Of a stretch of 6,296 nucleotides of DNA, positions 1 through 6,281 are shown piece after piece. Below the pieces are notes generated by a model that saw only the letters and a program-made list of their open reading frames with translations, ran no database searches and was not told the origin of the DNA. The stretch lies in the NCBI GenBank assembly GCA_002424815.1, contig DILB01000009.1, positions 1 to 6,296 of the forward strand, given 5' to 3'. The DNA comes from Caryophanales bacterium UBA5603 (GTDB lineage Bacteria; Bacillota_I; Bacilli_A; Izemoplasmatales; Hujiaoplasmataceae). The translations under genes and the position numbers were made by a program. Position 1 is the first letter of the stretch, and each line of letters starts with the position of its first letter.

Positions 1-2
1 AG

Positions 3-74
3 TGCCCTGAATGTGGCAAAAAGGCGCCTCGTCCGCAGAATCTGTGGGTGGATTTTAGTGCGCTAGCGCAGTAA
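3..74 (+). CDS. C-terminal end of an unidentified protein (partial, cut by the window edge)
   Basis: This reading frame is open from the window edge to a TAA at 72-74 and gives 23 residues that begin CPECGKKAPRP and end DFSALAQ. The CPxCG is half of a zinc-binding knuckle, common in transposases and other nucleic-acid-binding proteins, so a transposase tail is possible, but I do not recognise the family. Another frame (1-66, ending in TAG) is also open over this short stretch, so the frame choice rests only on the CPxCG motif. Part of the coding stretch (26-49) is repeated in inverted orientation at 372-395. Confidence 0.35.
   Translation, partial: CPECGKKAPRPQNLWVDFSALAQ
26..49 (+). repeat. 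Left copy of a perfect 24-bp inverted repeat
   Basis: The 24 bases here are the exact reverse complement of 372-395. Pairing stops abruptly at both ends, at 25/396 outside and 50/371 inside. No short direct duplication is visible next to the outer ends (18-25 versus 396-403), so there is no sign of a simple transposon with target duplication. This copy lies inside the possible coding end at 3-74, which argues that it is a duplicated fragment and not a standard terminal repeat. Confidence 0.85.
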
Positions 75-227
75 TTGTCTGAAATTACAAATTATATGGC
101 TGACTATTACGATGTTTTTTTCACTATCAGTTTAAAATGAACACTTAGACCCGATACTGAGCTTCCAAAAGTCCTTGAGCCAGAGGTGAGGAAATGGCGT
201 CCTTTCGCCATCGGCAACTGCCGGTTC

Positions 228-313
228 AACAAGAGAACGCTGGCCTGTCAAGGCTGCGTAACGAAGTGAAGCACCCGAAGGGCTTGGCCTTGATTGGTCA
301 GCTTTCTCTTGTT
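228..313 (+). other. Long imperfect hairpin, candidate structured leader RNA or element end
   Basis: The arms 228-254 and 287-313 match as inverted repeats at 23 of 27 positions. From the base the stem has 10 perfect pairs (AACAAGAGAA with TTCTCTTGTT), a C/T mismatch, 4 pairs, a G.T pair (243/298), 2 pairs, a T/T mismatch, a G.T pair (247/294) and 7 pairs. Two more wobbles (255/286, 256/285) flank a loop that contains CCCGAAGGG. Read as RNA from the + strand only two positions are unpaired. A smaller perfect hairpin (ATGGCG-TCCTTT-CGCCAT) sits just upstream at 194-211. I do not recognise a known RNA family. The whole stretch 75-406 lacks a convincing gene. Confidence 0.55.
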
Positions 314-318
314 ATAGG
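290..318 (+). promoter_or_regulatory. Possible sigma70-type promoter for the glycosyltransferase gene
   Basis: TTGATT (290-295) and TATAGG (313-318) are separated by 17 bases. Each hexamer matches 4 of 6 consensus positions. It would start transcription near 325, leaving a leader of about 80 bases before the ATG at 407. It lies on the right arm of the 228-313 hairpin, so promoter and hairpin transcript would be alternatives unless a second promoter lies further upstream. The match is ordinary and could be chance. Confidence 0.25.
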
Positions 319-371
319 TGCTCCTCAAAGTGGATCTTCTATCAAATGGCAGTGTAAATTTTAAGAAAAAT

Positions 372-395
372 ACCCACAGATTCTGCGGACGAGGC
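372..395 (-). repeat. Right copy of the perfect 24-bp inverted repeat
   Basis: This is the exact reverse complement of 26-49. It ends 11 bases before the ATG of the glycosyltransferase gene and contains the GAGG (391-394) that is the best ribosome binding site for that gene. The repeat therefore seems to have supplied, or replaced, the translation initiation region. Confidence 0.85.
391..394 (+). promoter_or_regulatory. Probable ribosome binding site of the glycosyltransferase gene
   Basis: GAGG lies 12 bases before the ATG at 407, a long but usable spacing. There is no other ATG in frame between the stop at 362-364 and 407, and the next in-frame ATG (569) lacks a close SD. Confidence 0.4.
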
Positions 396-406
396 TTAAA
401 TTTAAA

Positions 407-3400
407 ATGCTATATTCGACTCAAAAAAACATCACCTCTAATGCTCCAGAATTTAATGAAGCAAATCCTGTTGTTGGTCGCTATTTTCAATACCCTGATC
501 AGGCTGAAACAAGAATCGATGAGGGTGGGTTACGAATTAAGGGGAAGTTTAAAAGATCTTTACCCCATATGCCATTGGTTACAATTATTACGGTCTGTCT
601 TAACTCCAGGAAGACAATTGAACAATGCATGAAGTCTGTGTTTGAACAGACATACTCAAACATTGAATACATTATAATAGATGCCTGTTCAACAGATGGG
701 ACACTTGATATTATTAAAAAATACCAGGATTCCGTCGATTACTTTCTATCAGAAACCGATCGTGGTCTATATCATGCTATGAATAAAGGGCTGGAGTTAG
801 CATCAGGGGATTATATTTTGATCTTAAACTCAGACGATTGGTATGAAAAGAGATGTGTGGAAATATTAATACAGGCAAAACATTATAGCTCCTGTGATAT
901 TGTGTGTGCTCTAGCCCAGAGAGTTGGTGAAAGTAATAAAATTCTGGGCAATATGAGAAGCATAGAATTTGATGAAAGTATATATATCAGGATGGTGCTT
1001 CGTCATGAGACGATGTTAGTCTCTAGTGCCATATATAACCAATGTGGTAACTACTTTGAAGGCCTTGTAATTACTGCAGACTGGGACTTTGCGATAAGAT
1101 TATTCCAGGCGAATTATACAGTATATGAAGTTCCTCTCCCGTTATTGAATTTTCGTATTTCAGGCGTGTCAAATACTTGCCAAGATGGATTGATGTACGA
1201 TAGGGAACTGATGTTTAAGAAGTTTTTCCCTTTTTTGGAGAACAATGAAATCAGAAACTGTCTAATTGATAGAGACAGTCATAGCTTTCCTAAAATGGAA
1301 AACTTAGCAAAGAAGTACATTAATGAATCTCTGTTTGTTAAGGCCTTACAAAAATATTCAGAAGAAATGAATAAAACAGCAACATTTCATCCTGGGTTTA
1401 ACAAAAAGAATTATGAGTGGAGTGTATCGTTAATAGATAATAAGTTGCCATTAATTAGTTTAATACTTCCATTTTTCAATTCTGAAAATACTATTGTTAA
1501 TTGCCTGGAAAGTATTTGTAGCCAATCCATTCGTGAGATTGAAGTGATATGTGTTGATGATGCTTCTTCTGATGGCTCGGCCTTGTTGGTAGAGCAATAT
1601 ATGACTAAGGATAATCGTATTAAGCTTTTTAAAAATAAAATAAATGTTGGCTGTGGTGCATCGAGAAATGTTGGGATAAAAAATGCCAAAGGCAAGTATA
1701 TTTTTAATATTGATGCTGATGATATGATTCCGCCTAAAGCACTTGAGACTCTTTATGGTTGTGCAAAAAATCATAAAAGCGATCTGGTCAGGGGTGCGTA
1801 TATTAAAGAGCAAACATTTCATGGCAAGAAAAATAAACCAACTAGACATAGTCTTGCTGGTGGGCGGAATAAGCCTATTATACAAACAAATTTATATAAA
1901 ACTGCTGAACTCTTAACAGGACCTACTACAGTGGAGGGGCATTGGTCATACTTGTACAAGCGTGATTTGGTAAAAAAATGCCCATGGCCGTCTGACCTGA
2001 AAATGGGGCAGGACGCATTGTTCCTTGTTGATATATTGACGCGTGCAAAAAAGATTACAATCGTAGATCAAGTAGTTTACAAATACCTTGAAAATTCCTC
2101 TTCGACCATGAATAATTTTAATTACCAAAAATACATGGACGTATTGGAATGGAGAAGACGCGCATGGCATGTGCTTAAAGACTCTGGTTTAAAGCATGTT
2201 GGTGATTTCTTTCTAATTGATTATCCAAATTCTTTATGGCATGAAAGATTTATTGAAGAATATAAAAGTTCTGAGCAAAAGCCAATGCTAGCGAAATTAA
2301 TTGATCGCGTAAAAAATGCATATTTTGAAGCTGATATTAAGTTCGATCAAATTAAAACTAAGGCAGAGACAAAGAATTTTTTTAAATTTATTTTTGATGG
2401 TAATTTGGAAGGCGCCCATAACTGTCTTGTTCCTTCAATTGAAATGCAAATGCATTATAACTCAACTAATAAGAATAAATTGCAGCAAAGAGATATTGAT
2501 AAGCGAACAAAGAGTGAGATTTTTTTGCCTTCTTTGTTTTGGTCGAAATGTTATGAGGCAATTTTACAAAACAAAAAAGGTCACAAGGATGTTGCACTAA
2601 GTTTATGTGATACAGCAGAGTCTATGCTTGTGCATGATAAAAATATTACCAAAAAAAAGGTTTATTTAGATAAACTGAAATATTTTATTAATGAGAATGC
2701 AGGATATTCACCCGATTTGTTATTAAAGAATCCTTTAACAACGTCTAATTCTAGTAAATTACAAATCATTGATCCTTTTTTTACTGCTCAAACTGACAGT
2801 AATAAAGAAGAATTTGGAATCATTGTTTATGGTCATACTCGAATTAATACATTGAAGTCAGTGTTGGAAAGCCTAAGTAAGCAAGATGCCTTAAAATACA
2901 CGGAAGTATGGTTGGATGGTGATCAAGGGAATTCTGAGTTACGACAAAAAATCAATAAAACTATTGAAATTGTTAAGCTTTATCCCGTTAAGCGTCTCAG
3001 TGTTCAAAGAGGTAATTTTGGATTTCGAAAAATGATAATTATAGGGCTTCTCGAGATGTGTTCTAAATATAGAGACATTTTGATTTTAGAAGATGACTGC
3101 TTTCCAGCTAGAGATGCTGTGAGTGTTTTTAGGGAGGAACTTGATGTTATTAGAAATGATCCGAAAATATTTTCAGTATATGGTCATCATTTTCTTGTGG
3201 AAAGTGAAAAAGATACTTGTACCAGATTTCAGGGGTGGGGATGGGCTACCACCGCAGATAAACTCGAACCCATATTACGTCAATTGATTCATTGCTATTC
3301 AATGAGTGAAGAGACATATATGGAATTTGTGAAAACTGCATTTACAGACGAAATAAAACGACGAATAGATGTGACAGCTCCGAGGCAACCTTCACATACA

Positions 3401-3598
3401 ATAATGAATTTCTTTGCATGGGACGAAACAATATGTTTGTTGTGTGCACTTAATGGATTAGTGCATCGTCCCACAAAAAGAAGAGTGATTTATAATTGCG
3501 GTATGGGTAATACTTCTACGCATTTCAAAAATATCGCTATGTTTAGAAAACCACCTTTTAATTTGATATTGGAAGATGAAGTTTGGGAGTATTTTTAA
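407..3598 (+). CDS. Three-domain glycosyltransferase (GT2-GT2-GNT-I-like)
   Basis: This is a 1063-residue soluble protein with no signal peptide or membrane segment. Domain 1 (about 55-300) is a GT2 fold of the WcaE-like kind: PLVTIITVCLNS, then IDACSTDG (91-98), the nucleotide/metal motif NSDD (141-144) and ADWD (224-227). Domain 2 (about 348-570) is a second GT2: SLILPFFNS, VDDASSDG (383-390), the metal motif DADD (436-439) and GQD (534-536) at the place of the usual catalytic ED. Residues 570-800 are mostly helical, with TPR-like helices near 703-763. Domain 3 (about 801-1040) starts FGIIVYGHTR and has LEDDC (894-898), GWGWAT (943-948), AWDE (1004-1007) and NTSTHF, as in GT-A enzymes resembling GNT-I. 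The ATG at 407 is preferred over 569 because residues 24-54 (GRYFQYP...EGGLRIKG) resemble the lead-in found before such GT2 domains. Likely role: sequential sugar transfer from nucleotide sugars onto a surface polysaccharide or its lipid-linked precursor. The gene is strikingly A+T-rich, which suggests transfer. Substrates cannot be read from the sequence. Confidence 0.93.
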   Translation: MLYSTQKNITSNAPEFNEANPVVGRYFQYPDQAETRIDEGGLRIKGKFKRSLPHMPLVTIITVCLNSRKTIEQCMKSVFEQTYSNIEYIIIDACSTDGTLDIIKKYQDSVDYFLSETDRGLYHAMNKGLELASGDYILILNSDDWYEKRCVEILIQAKHYSSCDIVCALAQRVGESNKILGNMRSIEFDESIYIRMVLRHETMLVSSAIYNQCGNYFEGLVITADWDFAIRLFQANYTVYEVPLPLLNFRISGVSNTCQDGLMYDRELMFKKFFPFLENNEIRNCLIDRDSHSFPKMENLAKKYINESLFVKALQKYSEEMNKTATFHPGFNKKNYEWSVSLIDNKLPLISLILPFFNSENTIVNCLESICSQSIREIEVICVDDASSDGSALLVEQYMTKDNRIKLFKNKINVGCGASRNVGIKNAKGKYIFNIDADDMIPPKALETLYGCAKNHKSDLVRGAYIKEQTFHGKKNKPTRHSLAGGRNKPIIQTNLYKTAELLTGPTTVEGHWSYLYKRDLVKKCPWPSDLKMGQDALFLVDILTRAKKITIVDQVVYKYLENSSSTMNNFNYQKYMDVLEWRRRAWHVLKDSGLKHVGDFFLIDYPNSLWHERFIEEYKSSEQKPMLAKLIDRVKNAYFEADIKFDQIKTKAETKNFFKFIFDGNLEGAHNCLVPSIEMQMHYNSTNKNKLQQRDIDKRTKSEIFLPSLFWSKCYEAILQNKKGHKDVALSLCDTAESMLVHDKNITKKKVYLDKLKYFINENAGYSPDLLLKNPLTTSNSSKLQIIDPFFTAQTDSNKEEFGIIVYGHTRINTLKSVLESLSKQDALKYTEVWLDGDQGNSELRQKINKTIEIVKLYPVKRLSVQRGNFGFRKMIIIGLLEMCSKYRDILILEDDCFPARDAVSVFREELDVIRNDPKIFSVYGHHFLVESEKDTCTRFQGWGWATTADKLEPILRQLIHCYSMSEETYMEFVKTAFTDEIKRRIDVTAPRQPSHTIMNFFAWDETICLLCALNGLVHRPTKRRVIYNCGMGNTSTHFKNIAMFRKPPFNLILEDEVWEYF

Positions 3599-3638
3599 TT
3601 TTTTTCACTCTCGTTCAAAATAGCTTTCAAACAGAAGA

Positions 3639-3705
3639 CCCTCTCGGTGAATTGTGGTGTTGATTTTTACGCTAATAAAAAAAACATCGCAACCACCAAA
3701 GAGGG
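3639..3705 (+). other. 67-nt imperfect hairpin downstream of the glycosyltransferase gene
   Basis: CCCTCT (3639-3644) pairs with AGAGGG (3700-3705). After a small internal loop GGTG (3646-3649) pairs with CACC (3694-3697). After a second one 3652-3661 pairs with 3683-3692, using two G.U wobbles on the + strand (3655/3689, 3657/3687), and a T-run then faces an A-run. The loop is only a few bases. It starts 40 bases after the stop codon of the glycosyltransferase. No T-tract follows the stem, so it is not a standard intrinsic terminator. It may be an RNA processing or stability element, a degenerate palindromic repeat or a small MITE-like remnant. The rest of 3599-3832 shows no convincing gene. 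Confidence 0.5.
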
Positions 3706-3832
3706 CGTACTCATCATAAAAGGTTCCAGCTTGTTTAATCAACTTTTTCATCATTTTTCCAGGGCTTAATTTGCTCATCTGGTGGTTAAACATCAGGCGA
3801 AAGACAAGCAAAAGGCTTTACCTGCTGGACTC

Positions 3833-4110
3833 GTAAGCGCTTAGACAGCCCTCCTTCCATTGCAGACTTCACCAGTGCCACGCAGTCCAGATTCCAGGGG
3901 CGCAGAGCCTCGTAATATTCCTGTGAAACAGCCAACGGGATTTTTTCGAAGATGTGGCAGATAGCTATAGGAGTCCAGTTGATTGGCTTTGGCTGTCTCG
4001 ATCAAATTGTAAAAAAGGGCCCTAGCTTCCACCCCTTCCGGCGTCCCAGCAAACAGCCAATTTTTTCGACCGACAACAAAGTGCTGTAGGTTGAAATAAA
4101 TGGACATCAA
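3833..4110 (-). mobile_element. Remnant of an IS66-family insertion sequence (transposase 3' end side)
   Basis: The segment contains the frameshifted C-terminus of an IS66 transposase and ends on the low-coordinate side with GTAAGCGCTT (3833-3842). From memory, IS66-family ends begin GTAA, so 3833 is the probable outer edge. The other end, the accessory genes tnpA and tnpB, and most of tnpC are missing. The homologous part begins near 4080, only about 40 bases before the ribosome binding site of the next gene. No 8-bp target duplication can be assigned because the second end is lost. Confidence 0.6.
3841..4110 (-). pseudogene. tnpC: IS66 transposase TnpC, C-terminal fragment with frameshift
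   Basis: Read on the minus strand from about 4080, the translation contains FVVGRKNWLFAGTPEG and LIETAKANQLDSYSYL, the hallmark end of IS66 TnpC. Near 3955-3960 the frame breaks. The neighbouring frame continues with the expected HIFEKIPLA, then EYYEALRPWNLD, matching the family's LPW-type tail. The break between SYSYL and HIFEK equals a net shift of two missing bases (or one extra). Only the last 80 or so residues of a protein that is normally around 500 remain, so it is dead. The original frame stops at 3841-3843, inside the element end; the shifted frame runs on past it to a TAA at 3786-3788. The first 10 residues after the ATG at 4110 are not clearly IS66-like. Confidence 0.85.
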
Positions 4111-4117
4111 TCACCAT

Positions 4118-4123
4118 GGGAGG
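4118..4123 (+). promoter_or_regulatory. Strong ribosome binding site GGGAGG that decides the start of the beta-helix gene
   Basis: GGGAGG lies only 2 bases before the ATG at 4126, which is too close, but 11 bases before the in-frame ATG at 4135. The second ATG is therefore the better start; both give a protein with a signal peptide. Confidence 0.6.
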
Positions 4124-4134
4124 TAATGATAGCC

Positions 4135-6192
4135 ATGTTTTTTAAAATAAAACTTAAGCTGTTAATTTGCGCATTCCTTTTGCTTATTTGTATTTCTAAT
4201 GGGCAGACTGAAAATATCACGCAGACCATTAAAGTATCCGTTGATGGAAAAGATACATCTGCACTATGTAAAAAGAATGAGTTATCTAAATGTCTGGACG
4301 GACTAACTTTGGAAGGTGCTTTTGAGTGGATTCGTGGTCCAGAAGTTGATCGAATGCGAAGGGGCGGTAAAGTCAGCGTTACAATTCAGTTGTCACCAGG
4401 TATATATCGGTTAAGTGCTCCACTTGTCACTAATTGGGGGGCGACAGACTCTCACGGAATGCTTGCTATCATAGGCCCGAATACTGGTGCCGCCGTGATA
4501 TCAGGAGCGCATGTGGTAAATGAGTTTTCTCTAGTAAGGGATTCGCAATTAAAGAAAATTCCTGATGAGGCTAAGGGGCATGTACTTGAGGCTTCCTTGA
4601 AATCATTTAATGCAGGTGGTTGGAGATCGCCTGTAGAACGAGGATTTGGTAGGTCTACCAGCCCTGTTTTACTGGAGGTTTTTTCACGCGGAGAGCCAAT
4701 GCAGGTGGCAGGGTGGCCAGACAATGGGTTCGGTCGAATAATAGAATATTCCTCAACACCAACAAAAGGGGATAAGCGTTTTGGAATCGAAGGCCATGAC
4801 ATTACCCGTTTGATTGAAGATCCTGATATTGTTGCGAAAGGATATTTCGCACGAGATTGGGCTGAAGAAAGCATTCCGGTTGAGAAAATTGATATTGAGC
4901 GTAATGAAATTGTACTGTCCGATCCTGGCCCACAGTTTGGCATCAAGAATGGCATGCGAGTTCGTTTGGAAAATGCGTTGAGCGAACTGGACCATGCTGG
5001 TGAGTGGTACTTGGATCGCGGTACAGATATACTTTATTTTTGGCCACTACGGGCACTAAAAGCCGGCGATGTGGAAGTATCCTTGCTCGATACGCTTTTA
5101 AAGGTTGTTGGTGCAAAAGACGTCCGCATTGCCAATCTTCAATTTGAAAAATCGAGGGGGGATGCACTTACAATCACTGATAGCGAAAATGTGGTGCTTG
5201 AAAAAAGCTTAATCCGTTATACTGGAAATCGAGGGGTGGTTATTTCTGGAGGCAGGAATAGTGGATTACGCGAGGTGAGTATCGAAAACACAGGCGAAGG
5301 AGGTGTGGTTCTGCAAGGGGGGGCGCGTAAAACGCTTATTCCGGCAAATCTGTTTGTGGATAGTTGTAAAATTACTCGATTCAGTCGTCTCTCAAGCACC
5401 TATCGTCCTGCTGTTCTTCTGAGGGGCGTAGGTAATAAAGTGGTTCACTGCACGATCTCAGATGCCCCTCACAGTGCAATTATGTTTTATGGCAATGATC
5501 ATTTAATTGCATTCAATAACATATCAGATGTGGTTCAGGATACGGATGATGCCGGTGCGATATATACGGGTCGCAATTGGACTGCGCGCGGGACTGTGAT
5601 TGAGGGTAATTTTCTTCATGATATTGGTGGACGAAAAAATGGCCAACATGGTGCGATGGGAGTGTATTTGGATGACCAGAGCAGTGGCGTAACGGTACGT
5701 GGCAATCTGTTCGCACGTGTTACCCAGCCTGTGTTTATTGGTGGGGGGCGGGATAATTTGGTTGAGCAGAATATGATTTTTTATAGCTCTCCCGCGTTAC
5801 ACCTGGATGCACGAGGGCTAAATTGGCAGCGTGCTGAAACCTTCGACCATAAAAAGCCGTGGCTGCAGAGTCTCGATTCTGTGCCATATAACCGCCCCCC
5901 CTATTCTGATCGATATCCTCATCTGGCCGATATTCGAAAGGATGATCTTGGTGCGCCAAAATACAATGTGGCGAGACATAACCTGATGATCGGATCCTCC
6001 CCTTTTGATATCAAAAAGGGGGCCGAATCGGGCATCACGTTGAAAAATAATTTTTGGGATCGAGATGCTATATTTTTGAAATTGTTATCGCCAGAACAGC
6101 GTCGGCAACCTGATGACTTCAGGCTTGATCAGTCGTCGCCTGCTATAATGAATGGTTTTGTGATGCCATCACTAGACAAGATGGCTTATTAG
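4135..6192 (+). CDS. Secreted right-handed parallel beta-helix protein, GH141-like glycoside hydrolase
   Basis: The 685-residue product (numbered from 4135) begins with a typical signal peptide: MFFKIKLKL, a hydrophobic core LLICAFLLLICI, and a likely cut near SNG-QTEN. The Cys in the core has no lipobox around it, so a periplasmic or released protein is likely. Residues 80-320 are a beta-rich part with VAGWPDNGF (191-199), GEWYLD (289-294) and LYFWP (300-304). Residues 320-560 show beta-helix rungs, with repeated Asn/Gly turns such as NSGLREVSIENTG and GNKVVHCTISD. The most conserved motifs are DDAGAIYTG (471-479), GVYLDD (509-514), FIGGGRDN (534-541) and HLDARG (556-561). This layout is that of bacterial beta-helix glycosidases of the GH141 type (fucosidase/xylanase activities known). 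Asp472 and Asp513 would be the catalytic pair. The tail SPAIMNGF...LDKMAY matches the family's usual end, so the gene looks complete. The glycan it attacks is unknown; a beta-helix polysaccharide lyase or GH120-like enzyme is the alternative. No terminator is evident downstream. Confidence 0.9.
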   Translation: MFFKIKLKLLICAFLLLICISNGQTENITQTIKVSVDGKDTSALCKKNELSKCLDGLTLEGAFEWIRGPEVDRMRRGGKVSVTIQLSPGIYRLSAPLVTNWGATDSHGMLAIIGPNTGAAVISGAHVVNEFSLVRDSQLKKIPDEAKGHVLEASLKSFNAGGWRSPVERGFGRSTSPVLLEVFSRGEPMQVAGWPDNGFGRIIEYSSTPTKGDKRFGIEGHDITRLIEDPDIVAKGYFARDWAEESIPVEKIDIERNEIVLSDPGPQFGIKNGMRVRLENALSELDHAGEWYLDRGTDILYFWPLRALKAGDVEVSLLDTLLKVVGAKDVRIANLQFEKSRGDALTITDSENVVLEKSLIRYTGNRGVVISGGRNSGLREVSIENTGEGGVVLQGGARKTLIPANLFVDSCKITRFSRLSSTYRPAVLLRGVGNKVVHCTISDAPHSAIMFYGNDHLIAFNNISDVVQDTDDAGAIYTGRNWTARGTVIEGNFLHDIGGRKNGQHGAMGVYLDDQSSGVTVRGNLFARVTQPVFIGGGRDNLVEQNMIFYSSPALHLDARGLNWQRAETFDHKKPWLQSLDSVPYNRPPYSDRYPHLADIRKDDLGAPKYNVARHNLMIGSSPFDIKKGAESGITLKNNFWDRDAIFLKLLSPEQRRQPDDFRLDQSSPAIMNGFVMPSLDKMAY

Positions 6193-6251
6193 TTATTAGT
6201 TAAGTTTGATGGACTCGTAACAACTGTGATCGGCTCCACCAGTATAAATAG

Positions 6252-6281
6252 TTGAATTGTTTGACATTGTATAAATATACT
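6252..6281 (+). promoter_or_regulatory. Possible promoter for a gene beyond the window
   Basis: TTGAAT (6252-6257) and TATACT (6276-6281) are separated by 18 bases; the -10 hexamer matches 5 of 6 and the -35 hexamer 4 of 6. A perfect TTGACA at 6261 has no -10 at proper distance. The surrounding intergenic stretch 6193-6296 is A+T-rich and has no gene. Confidence 0.35.

Larger units (their letters stand above)
132..364 (+). repeat. Imperfect 14-bp inverted repeat closing the leader region
   Basis: Bases 132-145 (TTAAAATGAACACT) pair with 351-364 (AGTGTAAATTTTAA) at 12 of 14 positions: 7 pairs, a 2x2 mismatch, then 5 pairs. The repeat lies inside the 24-bp inverted repeat and outside the hairpin at 228-313, so the three symmetries are nested. 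Short AT-rich repeats of this kind, together with CAAAGTGG/CAAATGG at 325-349, remind me of ends of IS21-family elements. I cannot confirm that, and no IstA or IstB coding is present. Confidence 0.4.

Noticed and set aside
228..313. Integron attC site
   Set aside because: GTTCAAC at 224-230 fits the R'' consensus, but GTTATAG at 311-317 does not fit GTTRRRY, the arms lack the usual unpaired spacers, and no integrase or cassette array is present.
194..364. A 56-codon + strand frame (MASFRHRQ... to IKWQCKF) with AGAGG seven bases upstream
   Set aside because: It runs straight through both hairpins, has no recognisable domain, and its end coincides with the inner inverted repeat. Structured non-coding DNA explains the stretch better.
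132..364. Retron-like msr/msd RNA, because a closing repeat encloses a short and a long hairpin
   Set aside because: No reverse transcriptase is encoded on either strand in the window; the next gene is a glycosyltransferase.
1411..1885. Minus-strand open frames of 94 and 141 codons inside the transferase gene
   Set aside because: They are antisense shadows of an intact coding region with clear GT2 motifs and have no domain of their own.
3605..3811. Minus-strand frame of 68 codons between the transferase gene and the IS66 remnant
   Set aside because: It starts with TTG (or ATG at 3793 or 3778) without a good SD, and its middle is the imperfect hairpin. A faint look of a MADS-box helix (LIKQAG...CDVFFI) is most likely chance.
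6186..6199. Tandem TTATTAG repeat at the stop codon of the beta-helix gene
   Set aside because: Short and without consequence: the reading frame stops at the first TAG in any case and the protein end fits the family.
3826..6220. 11-base direct repeat TGGACTCGTAA at 3826-3836 and 6210-6220, the first next to the IS66 end
   Set aside because: Exact 11-mers are expected a few times by chance in 6.3 kb, and the second copy is not followed by the IS66 end sequence beyond GTAA.
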